The position numbers and the translations under genes are program-made. Below, one piece after another: positions 25,574 through 33,964 of a stretch of DNA of 64,000 bases. Each line of letters opens with the position of its first letter. Position 1 is the first letter of the stretch. Source of the DNA: Mycolicibacterium austroafricanum (GTDB lineage: Bacteria > Actinomycetota > Actinomycetes > Mycobacteriales > Mycobacteriaceae); assembly GCF_902705885.1 (NCBI RefSeq), contig NZ_CACSIP010000002.1, positions 109,592 through 173,591 on the forward strand. Direction: 5' to 3'. The notes under the pieces are model-generated. The model was not told the origin of the DNA. It saw nothing but the letters and a program-made list of their open reading frames with translations, and searched no databases.

Positions 25574-26239
25574 ATGACCGAGCAGGACCTGACGGCCGAG
25601 CGCAGGATCATCGCCGACGCGCTCGTCCACGCACTTCGACGCAGACACGAGGTGCTCGACGCCGTCGTCGCCTCCGACGACTACGACACGGCGATCGAGG
25701 CGATCGCCGACCTGCTCGACACGTCTGCGACGGCGGCGGAAGCGGTCCTGAGGTTGTCGTTCGACCGGCTGACCAAGGTCTCGCGCCGCAGGATCGCCGC
25801 CGAGCTGGACAACCTCAACAGCCAGGAGCTGTCGTTCGCCTCCGCCGAGCCGTCCGGCCGCTCGGCGCGCCGGCTGATGCTGCGGCCGTTCGCCGCCGAC
25901 GCGGACCGGGACATCTTCGCCGCCCGAACCGAGGACGTGCGCTCGGCCGGTGACGGCACGGCGGCGCCCCCGGGCGACCTCGGCGACGAGATCCGCGAGG
26001 CGGTCGCGCGGGTGGCCGCCGAGGAGGCGGTCTGGTTGGTGGCGGAAGTGGGTTCGACCAAGGTCGGCATGGTGTTCGGCGAGCTCTCCGACGGTGAAGT
26101 CGACGTCAGGATCTGGATCCACCCGCATCACCGCAAACAGGGCTACGGCACCGCCGCGCTGCGCACCTCCCGCTCGGAGATGGCTGCCTACTTCCCGGCC
26201 GTGCCCCTGGTCGTGCGCGCGCCGGCCGCCGGGGCCTAG
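25574..26239 (+). CDS. GNAT acetyltransferase with a GyrA-like N-terminal helical segment
   Basis: Protein of 221 aa. The C-terminal half is a GNAT domain: LMLRPFAADADRDIFAAR, AEEAVWLVAEVGSTKVGMVF, and the acetyl-CoA motif IHPHHRKQGYGTAAL near residue 185. The N-terminal 80 residues (ADALVHALRRRHEVLDAVV, then AEAVLRLSFDRLTKVSRRRI) match in pattern the helical region of DNA gyrase subunit A that carries HILEALAVAL... and AQAILDMRLRRLTGLE. This segment may serve as a dimerisation arm. No gyrase catalytic residue is present. The acceptor is unknown. It follows the Rv2867c-like gene in the place where M. tuberculosis has the relFG toxin-antitoxin pair. Confidence 0.75.
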   Translation: MTEQDLTAERRIIADALVHALRRRHEVLDAVVASDDYDTAIEAIADLLDTSATAAEAVLRLSFDRLTKVSRRRIAAELDNLNSQELSFASAEPSGRSARRLMLRPFAADADRDIFAARTEDVRSAGDGTAAPPGDLGDEIREAVARVAAEEAVWLVAEVGSTKVGMVFGELSDGEVDVRIWIHPHHRKQGYGTAALRTSRSEMAAYFPAVPLVVRAPAAGA

Positions 26240-26373
26240 CGCATCGGCCCGGTCGTCCGGGCGTGGGTGAGAAGGTCGTCCACCGACCACTGGTCGTCGG
26301 CGTGGCGGCCATACTTGGCGGCGACGAGTTCCGCTGCGGGTTCGCCACCCTGCTCGCGGGCCTGGGACTGTGA
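26236..26373 (-). pseudogene. Possible 3' remnant of an unknown gene
   Basis: An open stretch of about 45 codons with strongly GC-biased third positions reads GGEPAAELVAAKYGRHADDQ and ends WSVDDLLTHARTTGPMR-stop, overlapping the convergent GNAT stop. No start codon with a ribosome site precedes it, and an 18-bp inverted repeat begins 10 bases upstream of it. It may be the truncated tail of a lost gene. I recognise no family. Chance in GC-rich DNA is the alternative. Confidence 0.25.
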
Positions 26374-26383
26374 GCGCGACGAA

Positions 26384-26432
26384 ATCCGATTTGTGCAGAC
26401 GCCTTCTCGCACAACGTCTGCAAAAGTCGGAT
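26384..26432. repeat. 18-bp inverted repeat (16/18), possible terminator
   Basis: Arms ATCCGATTTGTGCAGACG (26384..26401) and CGTCTGCAAAAGTCGGAT (26415..26432) are complementary at 16 of 18 positions around a 13-base loop. It lies 62 bp before the PBP lipoprotein gene in a 255-bp interval. It could act as a terminator for the GNAT gene or be a small REP-like element. Confidence 0.6.
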
Positions 26433-26494
26433 CTCGGCGTGCCCACGGTGCGCCTACGCGGCGAAGTGGTCTCAGCTTCGTAACATCTGCACCA

Positions 26495-28309
26495 ATGGCA
26501 ACTCTGTTCTCATCTGCATCACGGGCGACCGGCTTCGCCATGGCGGTCTTGTTGGTCGTCACCCTCGGCGCCTGCACACCCAGACCCGACGGACCCGAAC
26601 CCGCGGCCGAGGAGTTCTTCGCCGCGTTGGCCGTCGGCGACACCACGGCCGCCGCCGAGCTCAGCGACCGACCGGAGGCCGCCCGGGCGACGCTCAACGA
26701 GGTGTGGGCCGGCCTGCAGGCCACCGGACTGGACGCCCAGATCCTCAGCTCGAAGTACGCCATGGACACCGGAAGCATCACCTACCGCTACACCTGGCGC
26801 CTGCCCAAGGACCGCACCTGGACCTACGACGGACAGCTCAACATGGTCCGCGCCGACGGGCGCTGGGAAGTCCGCTGGAGCGCCACCGGGGTGCATCCGA
26901 GGCTGGGGGAGAACCAGACCCTCGCGCTGCGGGCGGACGCGCCGCGGCGCGCCTCGGTCAACGAACGTGGCGGCACCGATGTCCTGGTGCCCGGCTACCG
27001 GTACCACGTCGCGCTCGACGCCCGGGCGGCCGGCTCCGCGCTGATGCCGACGGCGCGGGCGGTGGTCGGCGCACTGCACCGGTTCGACAACACCCTGGAA
27101 CCGCAGCGGCTCGCCGAACTGGCCAGTTCGAAGCGGGCTCCGTTGAGCCTGATCACGCTGCGTCAGGCCGACCACGACGCGGTCGCCGGTGCCATCGGCG
27201 CGCTCCCGGGGGTGGTGATCACGCCGCAGCCGGAAATGGTGCCCACCGACGAGAACTTCGCCCCGGCCCTGATCAATCAGGTCAAGAACACCGTCGTCGA
27301 CGAACTCGACGGCACCGCCGGGTGGCGCATCGTCAGCGTCAACCAGAACAGCGTCGACGTCGACATCCTCCACGAAGTGCCCGGTGAGCCGGCGCCGTCG
27401 GTGACGATCAGCCTTGACCGGTCGGTGCAGAACGCCGCGCAACACGCCGTCGACACCACCGGCAAGCAGGCCATGATCGTGGTCATCAAACCGTCGACCG
27501 GCGAGATCATGGCCGTCGCGCAGAACGCCGCCGCCGACCGGGAGGGGCCGATCGCCACCATGGGCCTGTTCCCGCCCGGGTCGACGTTCAAGATCGTCAC
27601 CGCGGGCGCGGCGATCGAACGCGACATGGCCACCCCCAACACGCTTCTGGGCTGCCCGGGCCGGATGGACATCGGCCATCGCAGCGTGCCCAACTACGGC
27701 GGCTTCGACCTCGGCACGGTGCCGATGTCGCGGGCGTTCGCCAGCTCGTGCAACACCACGTTCGCCGAACTCGCCAGCCGGATGCCCCCCCGCGGGCTCA
27801 CCCAGGCCGCCGCGCAATACGGCATCGGGCCGGACTACACCATCGAGGGCATCGACACCGTCACCGGTTCGGTGCCGCCCACGGTGAACCTCACCGAACG
27901 CACCGAGGACGGTTTCGGGCAGGGCAAGGTTCTGGTCAGTCCTTTCGGGATGGCATTGGCTGCCGCGACCGTCGCCGCCGGCCGTACCCCGGTTCCCCAT
28001 CTCATCGACGGACGCGAAACCGAGGTCACCGGTGCGAGCGATCCGATCCCGGCCGGCGTGGTCGACAGCCTGCGGCCGATGATGCGCCTGGTGGTCACCA
28101 ACGGCACCGCCGAGGACTTGCAGGGGGCCGGGGACGTGCGCGGCAAGACCGGCGAGGCCGAGTTCGCGGGCGGGTCCCACTCGTGGTTCACCGGATACCG
28201 CGGTGACATGGCGTTCTCGGCGCTGATCGTCGGCGGCGGCAGCTCGGAGTACGCCGTGCGGATGCTCAAGGGCATGCTCGACGAACTGCCGCCGGGCTAC
28301 CTGGCCTGA
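26495..28309 (+). CDS. Penicillin-binding lipoprotein (Rv2864c-like transpeptidase)
   Basis: Class B penicillin-binding protein of 604 aa anchored as a lipoprotein: lipobox LGAC with Cys at residue 27. An NTF2-like N-terminal domain (about 35-140; EPAAEEFFAALAVGDTTAAA) and a PBP dimerisation domain precede the transpeptidase domain. Active-site motifs are SxxK as STFK in PPGSTFKIV, SxN as SCN in ASSCNTTFAEL and KTG in RGKTGEAEF, all in order, so it should cross-link peptidoglycan and bind beta-lactams. Length matches the M. tuberculosis protein of about 600 aa. ATG at 26495 gives a signal peptide of the right length; TAACAT eight bases upstream may be its -10 box. Confidence 0.95.
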   Translation: MATLFSSASRATGFAMAVLLVVTLGACTPRPDGPEPAAEEFFAALAVGDTTAAAELSDRPEAARATLNEVWAGLQATGLDAQILSSKYAMDTGSITYRYTWRLPKDRTWTYDGQLNMVRADGRWEVRWSATGVHPRLGENQTLALRADAPRRASVNERGGTDVLVPGYRYHVALDARAAGSALMPTARAVVGALHRFDNTLEPQRLAELASSKRAPLSLITLRQADHDAVAGAIGALPGVVITPQPEMVPTDENFAPALINQVKNTVVDELDGTAGWRIVSVNQNSVDVDILHEVPGEPAPSVTISLDRSVQNAAQHAVDTTGKQAMIVVIKPSTGEIMAVAQNAAADREGPIATMGLFPPGSTFKIVTAGAAIERDMATPNTLLGCPGRMDIGHRSVPNYGGFDLGTVPMSRAFASSCNTTFAELASRMPPRGLTQAAAQYGIGPDYTIEGIDTVTGSVPPTVNLTERTEDGFGQGKVLVSPFGMALAAATVAAGRTPVPHLIDGRETEVTGASDPIPAGVVDSLRPMMRLVVTNGTAEDLQGAGDVRGKTGEAEFAGGSHSWFTGYRGDMAFSALIVGGGSSEYAVRMLKGMLDELPPGYLA

Positions 28310-28373
28310 TCGCCCGCTCGCGGCCGGTTCGGCTGGGAGCCGGGCAGCCGACGGCGGTACCGTGGAAACCGCC

Positions 28374-28985
28374 ATGACCGAAATCAACCACATCCCCGGC
28401 GGCCTGCCCGCCGACGCCGTCGAGATGCGGATCTCCGACGCCGACCGCAACGGCACGCTGCGCCGGTTGCACAATGCCGTGGCCCTCGGTCTGATCGACA
28501 TCGACGAATTCGAGGAGCGTTCGGCAATGGTGTCGCGGGCGCGGCTGCGTTCGGATCTCGACACGCTCGTCGGCGACCTGCCCGGTCCCGGTGCCATCGT
28601 CACCTCGGCCGCAGACCGCGTGGAACTGCGCGGCGTGCTCGGATCGCTGAAGCGTCAGGGGGAGTGGGTGGTGCCCAGCAGGCTGGCGCTGCACCGCCGG
28701 ATGGGGTCTGTCGAGCTGGACCTGACGCGGGCGCGGTTCGCCGGTCCCATCGTGGTCATCGAACTCGACATGAAGTTCGGCGGCCTCGATCTGAGGCTCC
28801 CTGACGGGGCCAGCGCCTCGATCGACGACGTCGAGGTCAACGTGGGAAGTGCCCACGACCACCGCAGGGACGCCCCGGCAGAGGGCACCCCGCATGTCAT
28901 CCTCACCGGCAAGGTCGTATGCGGTTCGGTGGACGTGCGCGGGCCCCGCAAATCCTTTCGGTTTCCCCGCCCGTTGCGTGGCTGA
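28374..28985 (+). CDS. DUF1707 SHOCT-like domain protein
   Basis: A 203-aa protein with an N-terminal DUF1707 domain (MRISDADRNGTLRRLHNAVALG, then LIDIDEFEERSAMVSRARLRSDLDTLVGDLP split over residues 16-66) and a C-terminal beta-rich region (ELDLTRARFAGPIVVIEL, MKFGGLDLRLPDGASASID, HVILTGKVVCGSVDV) like the cell-wall-active antibiotics response domain. No membrane segment is present. Function is unknown; such proteins are frequent in actinobacteria. ATG at 28374. It is convergent with the sulfotransferase gene, 3 bp apart. Confidence 0.82.
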   Translation: MTEINHIPGGLPADAVEMRISDADRNGTLRRLHNAVALGLIDIDEFEERSAMVSRARLRSDLDTLVGDLPGPGAIVTSAADRVELRGVLGSLKRQGEWVVPSRLALHRRMGSVELDLTRARFAGPIVVIELDMKFGGLDLRLPDGASASIDDVEVNVGSAHDHRRDAPAEGTPHVILTGKVVCGSVDVRGPRKSFRFPRPLRG

Positions 28986-28988
28986 CCG

Positions 28989-30179
28989 CTACCTGAGCTG
29001 TTCGTCGGGAACGCCGTAGCGCTGCTGGTACCCGCGGACCTGCTCGCGCATCTCGACGGCATCCAGGCCGGTGTCCGCCCAGCGGTACCGCGTGCCGCCG
29101 TGGTCTCCGGGGTGGGCGAGCAGGAAATCGCGCATCCGTTGCTCGGTCGCGGGCTCCAGCTCGCGGCCGAGCTCGGTGTACAGCGCCCGCACCACGGCCA
29201 GCGGGTCGCGGATGAACTCCGCGAACTGCACGTCGACGAACCGGTTTCCGGCCAGGGCGCCGGAGTCGCGCAGCGTCATCGCCCGCTGCAGGCCGACGAC
29301 GATCTCCTCCTTCGATTGCGTCGCACACTCGGTGATCGAGGACTCGTCGGATGCCAGCCGACGCAGATGGTGGGTGAGCGCACTGATCGACGAGATGACG
29401 TTGAGCGGGTCCCGATGGGTCTGCACGATCACCGCGTCGGGGTACTCGGCTGCCAGTGTGTCCAGCTGCCACAGGTGCGCCGGTGACTTCAACAGCCACT
29501 GACACGGTTGCTCTGTCGGGCCGGGCACACCGGATTGCAGGTGCTGCAGGAACATTCGGTGATAACGGTAGGCCGGGGCATGATCGGCCTCGTGCAGCAG
29601 CCAGCGATAGTAGCCGGGCAGCCGGTACTGCACCGAGAAGATCATGCTGCAGAACTGCCCTGCGGTGATGCGAACGCATTCCTGCCCGACCCGAGCTCCC
29701 ATCGGGTGATGCACCAGCAGTCCGGGCACGATCTGCTCCGACGCCTCGATGGTGGCCTGGGTCTCGGCGATCCGCGGGTCGCTGTCGTAGGTGTCGGGCC
29801 GAGGCAGCGGGAAGGGGTGGTCCACCTCCCAGGTCAGCGGCGGCCGCAGCGCGCGATCCTGGGCCAGCAGGTCGAACAGGATGGTCGTGCCGGTGCGCGG
29901 TTGCCCCACGATGAACAGGGGTCGCTGCACGGGCGACGCGGCGATCTCGGGGTGCTGCCTGCGCCAGCTCACGATCCGCAGCCGGTTGGTGAGGGCACGG
30001 ACGACGTCCATGACGGCGATCTCGACGCCGAGATCGTTGAGCCGCGCATCGGCGGTCAGACCGTCGCACAGCCGGCCGAGACCGTCGCGCCAACCGGCGT
30101 CGTCGCCGAAGTCGTCGGTGCCGGCGATCTCGGCCGACTGTTCGACGAGGCGGTCCGGATCGAGCCGAGCCACGCTCAT
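28989..30179 (-). CDS. Sulfotransferase family protein
   Basis: PAPS-dependent sulfotransferase-like protein of 396 aa. The 5'-phosphosulfate loop is PLFIVGQPRTGTTILFDLLA (about residue 86) and the 3'-phosphate block is DAVIVQTHRDPLNVISSIS (about 265), typical of the mycobacterial Stf-related family acting on lipids or sterol-like molecules. The ATG overlaps the stop of the DUF1214 gene (ATGA), so the two form an operon. Acceptor unknown. Expression is probably controlled through the tetR palindrome upstream of the first gene. Confidence 0.9.
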   Translation of the reverse strand: MSVARLDPDRLVEQSAEIAGTDDFGDDAGWRDGLGRLCDGLTADARLNDLGVEIAVMDVVRALTNRLRIVSWRRQHPEIAASPVQRPLFIVGQPRTGTTILFDLLAQDRALRPPLTWEVDHPFPLPRPDTYDSDPRIAETQATIEASEQIVPGLLVHHPMGARVGQECVRITAGQFCSMIFSVQYRLPGYYRWLLHEADHAPAYRYHRMFLQHLQSGVPGPTEQPCQWLLKSPAHLWQLDTLAAEYPDAVIVQTHRDPLNVISSISALTHHLRRLASDESSITECATQSKEEIVVGLQRAMTLRDSGALAGNRFVDVQFAEFIRDPLAVVRALYTELGRELEPATEQRMRDFLLAHPGDHGGTRYRWADTGLDAVEMREQVRGYQQRYGVPDEQLR

Positions 30180-31270
30180 GAGGCCGAACCGCCCCGGCGG
30201 ACCGTCGTGCGCACCGCCGGCGCGTCCGGGTTGTCGAGCCAGCGCAGCACCACGAAGCCGCGCCGCCGGCCGCCGGTGTCCAGCCAGTGGCCATGGCCGA
30301 GGTCGGCGGCGCCGATCGCGATTCGTACAAGGCCGTCGGAGTCCGGGGCGACCCCCTTGTTGGTGACCGAGCTGTGCCGATGGTGTGGTTCGAGACATTC
30401 GTGCCAGACGTTCTCGAGGGTGACGTTCCAATAGCGGGTGTCGGGAGGGGTGAACTCGAGCAGCAGTGATTCGTCGGTGTCGAGCGCAAAAGACCCGAGC
30501 ATGTACAGGTTGTCCGGCGTGGTGTCCGCGCCGCCGAGTTCGGCAGCCGCGGCGGTGACCAGCGAGTTGGGCTGGGTGAGCAGTTCCGGCTTGATGGTGC
30601 GGTGCAGGGTGGCCAGCTTGACGATGGTCCACGCCATCGCGGTGAACGCGGCGGCCGCCTCGGTATCTGTAACCGGTCGCAGTGGCGGGGGGTCGAGACA
30701 TTGGACGGTCATCGACGCCGGGGTTTCGGCGGCGGCGTCGGCGATGTACTCGCGGACCACGACCGCCGACGCGTCCTCGGGGATGGGGATCCACTGGGCG
30801 CCGCCGAGCGCATCGGCTCCCGGGTCGGTGGCGGCGAGCACCAGGGCGAAGGAGCCTTGTGTGCACTGCAGTGCGGTGTCACTGAGATAGCCGGCCATCC
30901 GCCGGGGGGTCAGCCCGGTGCCCGCGAGCACCTGGAACCCGAGATAGGTGGTGGTACCGCGCTGTCCGGTGATGCGGTAGCAGTGGTCACCGCGGATCAT
31001 GGCCAGCAGATATCGGCCGTCGGGGTTGGGCCCGCCCACCATCCTGGTGTCGGTGCACATGTCGAAGAAGTGTGGGCGTTGCGGGTCGGCCTCGACGGAC
31101 AACTCTGTGCACAGCGCGGTGACCTTGGCCAGCATGCGAAGGCCCTCGCGCAGTTCACGGTCGTCGGCCGCATCGTCGATGACCGTGGCGGTGAGGTCGG
31201 CCAGCATCTGCTGGACGAATCGCCACGACTCGATGACCGCCGGGGTGTCTTCGTTGCGTTCTGCTTCCAC
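30176..31270 (-). CDS. DUF1214 domain protein
   Basis: Protein of 364 aa with a DUF1214 domain in its C-terminal third (NLYMLGSFALDTDESLLLEF, RYWNVTLENVW, HRHSSVTNKGV, IAIGAADLGHGHWLDTGG). DUF1214 proteins are of unknown function and are often found beside sulfotransferase, P450 or fatty-acid genes in mycobacteria. Start is GTG at 31270, one base from the palindrome, which makes a leaderless transcript likely; longer open frame upstream would run into the divergent tetR gene. Cotranscribed with the sulfotransferase. Confidence 0.85.
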   Translation of the reverse strand: MEAERNEDTPAVIESWRFVQQMLADLTATVIDDAADDRELREGLRMLAKVTALCTELSVEADPQRPHFFDMCTDTRMVGGPNPDGRYLLAMIRGDHCYRITGQRGTTTYLGFQVLAGTGLTPRRMAGYLSDTALQCTQGSFALVLAATDPGADALGGAQWIPIPEDASAVVVREYIADAAAETPASMTVQCLDPPPLRPVTDTEAAAAFTAMAWTIVKLATLHRTIKPELLTQPNSLVTAAAAELGGADTTPDNLYMLGSFALDTDESLLLEFTPPDTRYWNVTLENVWHECLEPHHRHSSVTNKGVAPDSDGLVRIAIGAADLGHGHWLDTGGRRRGFVVLRWLDNPDAPAVRTTVRRGGSAS

Positions 31271-31271
31271 G

Positions 31272-31288
31272 GTGAGACATAGTCTCAC
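31272..31288. promoter_or_regulatory. Perfect tetR operator palindrome GTGAGAC-ATA-GTCTCAC
   Basis: A 7-bp perfect inverted repeat with a 3-base centre fills the 19-bp gap between the GTG of the DUF1214 gene and the ATG of tetR. It contains CATAGT, six bases before the tetR ATG, and in the other direction GACTAT, eight bases before the GTG; both look like -10 boxes. Binding would block both promoters. Confidence 0.8.
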
Positions 31289-31289
31289 T

Positions 31290-31892
31290 ATGGACGCTGT
31301 CTCAGAGGAGAAATCGCGGGAAAGCCTGACCGTCCGCAAACAGCGAGCGACCAGGGCCCGGATAGCAGCGGCAGCAGCGCAGGCGGTGGCCGAGCACGGA
31401 TTGGCCGGCGCCACCGTCGACCAGATCGCGGCCGCCGCCGACATCGGCCGCGCCACCTTCTTCCGGTACTTCAGCGCGAAGGAGGATGCGGTCGCCGACG
31501 GGATGACCGCCCACTGGCTGGACCGCATCACCGCGGCGATCGCCACGCAGCCACCGGGCTCATCGGCCGCCGCCGCGGTGGTGGCGGCGTTCGAGGACCT
31601 CGGCGACGGCTTCGACGAGATCAGCGATCAGGTTCGCGAGCTGGCGACGTTGACGCGGTCGTCGCCGGTCTTCAGCGCATGGACGCTGCAGATCTACCTG
31701 CGATACGAGGCGGCCATCGCCGAACTGGTGGCTTCCCGGTTCACTCACCTTGCGCCCGATGATCCACGGCCACGGCTGCTGGGTGCGATGGCGATGGCCG
31801 CGATCCGGATCGCCCTCGACGACTGGCTGATCAGCGGAGGTTCGTTGCCATCGCGGGTGCGCGGCGCACTCGCGTCGATCACCGTCGAATGA
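31290..31892 (+). CDS. TetR family transcriptional regulator
   Basis: A 200-aa TetR-type repressor. The N-terminal helix-turn-helix is RARIAAAAAQAVAEHGLAGA then TVDQIAAAADIGRATFFRYF (about residues 22-62), and the C-terminal helical domain binds an unknown ligand. It is divergent from the DUF1214-sulfotransferase operon and starts one base after a perfect palindrome, so it almost certainly controls itself and that operon. The ATG at 31290 leaves no room for a ribosome site: predicted leaderless. Confidence 0.92.
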   Translation: MDAVSEEKSRESLTVRKQRATRARIAAAAAQAVAEHGLAGATVDQIAAAADIGRATFFRYFSAKEDAVADGMTAHWLDRITAAIATQPPGSSAAAAVVAAFEDLGDGFDEISDQVRELATLTRSSPVFSAWTLQIYLRYEAAIAELVASRFTHLAPDDPRPRLLGAMAMAAIRIALDDWLISGGSLPSRVRGALASITVE

Positions 31893-31894
31893 CG

Positions 31895-32281
31895 CTAGCG
31901 CGGGTCCAGGACCGCGAAACTCAGCGTCGCACGCGCTGCGAGCCGGCCGCGCGCAGCGTCGGTGACGTCCACCGCGATGACCGACAACCGGCGCCCGGCG
32001 CGTACCACGGTGGCCTCCGCTCGGGCCGGACCCTCCAGGATCGGCGCCAGGAAGTGCACGGTCATGTCCGCAGTCGTGACGTCCTGCCCCGGACCGACGT
32101 GCCGATCTGCGAGCCGGCCGGCGGCGATGTCGATCAAGGTGGCGACCAGTCCGCCCTGCAGTGCACCCCGCCTGTTCACCAGGTCGGGCCGGTTCTCCAG
32201 CTCGATAACCAGGCGCTCGTCGGACTCTTCGACGTCACGGAAGTCCAGTCTGCTGAACAAGTGGCCCGGGGTGACCTGCAT
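31895..32281 (-). CDS. PaaI-type hotdog thioesterase
   Basis: Small hotdog-fold acyl-CoA thioesterase-like protein, 128 aa. It has NRRGALQGGLVATLIDIAAG (the HGG..xxxxD region, with LQGG in place of HGG) and MTVHFLAPILEGPARAEATV, RAGRRLSVIAVDVTD. The missing His at the first motif is seen in a number of PaaI-like members. Start is ATG at 32281; stop is 3 bp from the convergent tetR stop. It probably hydrolyses an acyl-CoA; substrate unknown. Confidence 0.8.
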   Translation of the reverse strand: MQVTPGHLFSRLDFRDVEESDERLVIELENRPDLVNRRGALQGGLVATLIDIAAGRLADRHVGPGQDVTTADMTVHFLAPILEGPARAEATVVRAGRRLSVIAVDVTDAARGRLAARATLSFAVLDPR

Positions 32282-32331
32282 GGCAGGAACGCTAGCATCA
32301 TTCTCCAGGAACGAGAGTGCCGTTCTCCCGA

Positions 32332-32337
32332 TAGTCT
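32332..32337 (+). promoter_or_regulatory. Predicted -10 box TAGTCT before mapB
   Basis: TAGTCT ends six bases before the mapB ATG with no ribosome site, indicating a leaderless transcript. Confidence 0.45.
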
Positions 32338-32343
32338 GGCCAG

Positions 32344-33201
32344 ATGCCAGTACGGACCGCCCTTCGCCCCGGCGTGGTGTCGCCGACGCTGCCGGTGCCC
32401 AAGTCGATCGCCCGCCCCGAGTACGTGGGACGGCCGACGGTGCGTGAGGGCACCGAACCCTGGGTGCAGACGCCCGAAGTGATCGCCAAGATGCGGATCG
32501 CCGGGCGGATCGCCGCGGGGGCACTCGCCGAAGCCGGCAAGGCCGTCGCGCCCGGGGTCACCACCGACGAACTGGACCGCATCGCCCACGACTACATGGT
32601 CGACCACGGCGCGTACCCGTCGACGCTGGGCTACAAGGGCTACCCGAAGTCGTGCTGCACGTCGCTCAACGAGGTGATCTGCCACGGGATCCCCGATTCG
32701 ACGGTGGTGGCGGACGGCGACATCGTCAACATCGACGTCACCGCCTACATCGACGGTGTGCACGGCGACACCAACGCGACGTTCCTGGCCGGTGACGTCT
32801 CCGAGGAGCACCGGTTGCTCGTCGAACGCACCCACGAGGCGACCATGCGTGCCATCAAGGCCGTCAAGCCCGGACGATCGCTCTCGGTCGTCGGCCGCGT
32901 CATCGAGGCCTACGCAAACCGATTCGGCTACAACGTCGTTCGTGACTTCACCGGGCACGGCATCGGCACCACCTTCCACAACGGCCTGGTGGTCCTGCAT
33001 TACGACCAACCCGCCGTCGAGACCGTGCTCGAACCGGGTATGACGTTCACGATCGAGCCGATGATCAACCTCGGAAGCCTGGACTACGAGATCTGGGACG
33101 ACGAGTGGACCGTGGTCACCAAGGACCGGAAGTGGACGGCCCAGTTCGAGCACACCCTCGTCGTCACCGACACCGGAGCCGAGATCCTCACCCAGCTGTG
33201 A
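32344..33201 (+). CDS. mapB: Methionine aminopeptidase, type I
   Basis: Removes the initiator Met from nascent proteins with two metal ions; 285 aa. Metal ligands are the two Asp of [19 protein letters not shown] (about 122-140), His of DFTGHGIG, Glu of FTIEPMINL and Glu of [15 protein letters not shown] and [14 protein letters not shown] are conserved. The 40-residue N-terminal extension with proline motifs (SPTLPVP) is that of actinobacterial type Ic enzymes such as M. tuberculosis MapB (Rv2861c). ATG 32344 sits behind a leaderless-type -10 box. Confidence 0.96.
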   Translation: MPVRTALRPGVVSPTLPVPKSIARPEYVGRPTVREGTEPWVQTPEVIAKMRIAGRIAAGALAEAGKAVAPGVTTDELDRIAHDYMVDHGAYPSTLGYKGYPKSCCTSLNEVICHGIPDSTVVADGDIVNIDVTAYIDGVHGDTNATFLAGDVSEEHRLLVERTHEATMRAIKAVKPGRSLSVVGRVIEAYANRFGYNVVRDFTGHGIGTTFHNGLVVLHYDQPAVETVLEPGMTFTIEPMINLGSLDYEIWDDEWTVVTKDRKWTAQFEHTLVVTDTGAEILTQL

Positions 33202-33217
33202 GCTCCGGCGCGGTGAG

Positions 33218-33223
33218 TAGCCT
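33218..33223 (+). promoter_or_regulatory. Predicted -10 box TAGCCT of a leaderless start
   Basis: TAGCCT ends six bases before the ATG at 33230; no ribosome site is visible. Confidence 0.4.
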
Positions 33224-33229
33224 GGTGGC

Positions 33230-33901
33230 ATGACCGGGCACCGGGTGGCGAGGGTCGCCGTGGTGACCCTGGTCGCCGCCGTGCTCGCCGGATGCTCGCA
33301 GGCGATCACCGGCACCGCGGTCTGGCCGGGCGAAAAGCTCGAGCGTGCGGTGCTCACCGAGGCCGACTTCCCCGCCGGGGTGCGCTACCAGCGCATTCTC
33401 AAGGATCGTGGGGAAGAAGACGGCGCAGGCGCGCCGCCACCGATGCTCTCCTCGCCGCAAGGGTGCACCGACGGGTTGACCCGGAACATCGCCGAGACGG
33501 CTGAGCGCGGGGCAGGCAGCGCCGCCGAATACATGGTGGCCTACGACGGGGCGCGGGTGATCATGACCGTGCTGACGTGGTCGCTCAATCTCGAGCAGTT
33601 GGCCGCCACCGCCGAGCGGTGCGCACGATACGACACGTTCTTCGAGCCGTCCGATCCCGGAATCCCGGTGACCACCACCAGGCTGCAGACCCCACGGCCG
33701 GATGCGCTGGTGTACCAACAGACGATGAGCCTCAACGGCCTCGAGAGCAGCGTGTACTTCTCGTTCGAGAACGTGGGGACAATGGCGGTGTTCGGCCTCG
33801 CGTTGCCCACCCCGGACCCCGGCATCGCGGTCAAAGGCACGCTGCCGCAGACATTTTTGGAGATCACCGACCGACAGGCCGAACGCGCGCAGGCGGTTTG
33901 A
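33230..33901 (+). CDS. Putative lipoprotein, mycobacterial envelope protein
   Basis: A 223-aa predicted lipoprotein: signal sequence with hydrophobic core VAVVTLVAAVLAGC and lipobox LAGC (Cys at residue 22). The mature part contains TGTAVWPGEKLERAVLTEAD, a Pro-rich loop GAGAPPPML, two further Cys (SSPQGC and AERCARYDTF) that may form a disulfide, and a C-terminal strand-rich half. It resembles the large group of secreted mycobacterial proteins of unknown role. Promoter and start as for a leaderless gene. Confidence 0.75.
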   Translation: MTGHRVARVAVVTLVAAVLAGCSQAITGTAVWPGEKLERAVLTEADFPAGVRYQRILKDRGEEDGAGAPPPMLSSPQGCTDGLTRNIAETAERGAGSAAEYMVAYDGARVIMTVLTWSLNLEQLAATAERCARYDTFFEPSDPGIPVTTTRLQTPRPDALVYQQTMSLNGLESSVYFSFENVGTMAVFGLALPTPDPGIAVKGTLPQTFLEITDRQAERAQAV

Positions 33902-33952
33902 CCACACGGATCAAGAGCATGAAAAGCCACCCGCGGACTTCGTTGCTACCTG

Positions 33953-33958
33953 TAGTTT
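33953..33958 (+). promoter_or_regulatory. Predicted -10 box TAGTTT of a leaderless start
   Basis: TAGTTT lies in an AT-richer patch and ends six bases before the ATG at 33965. Confidence 0.45.
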
Positions 33959-33964
33959 TACGCA

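Noticed and set aside
26519..28603. Open frame of 694 codons antisense to the PBP lipoprotein gene
   Set aside because: It mirrors the GC-rich third positions of the PBP gene, is Arg/Gly/His-rich without any family motif, and the sense protein has all transpeptidase motifs.
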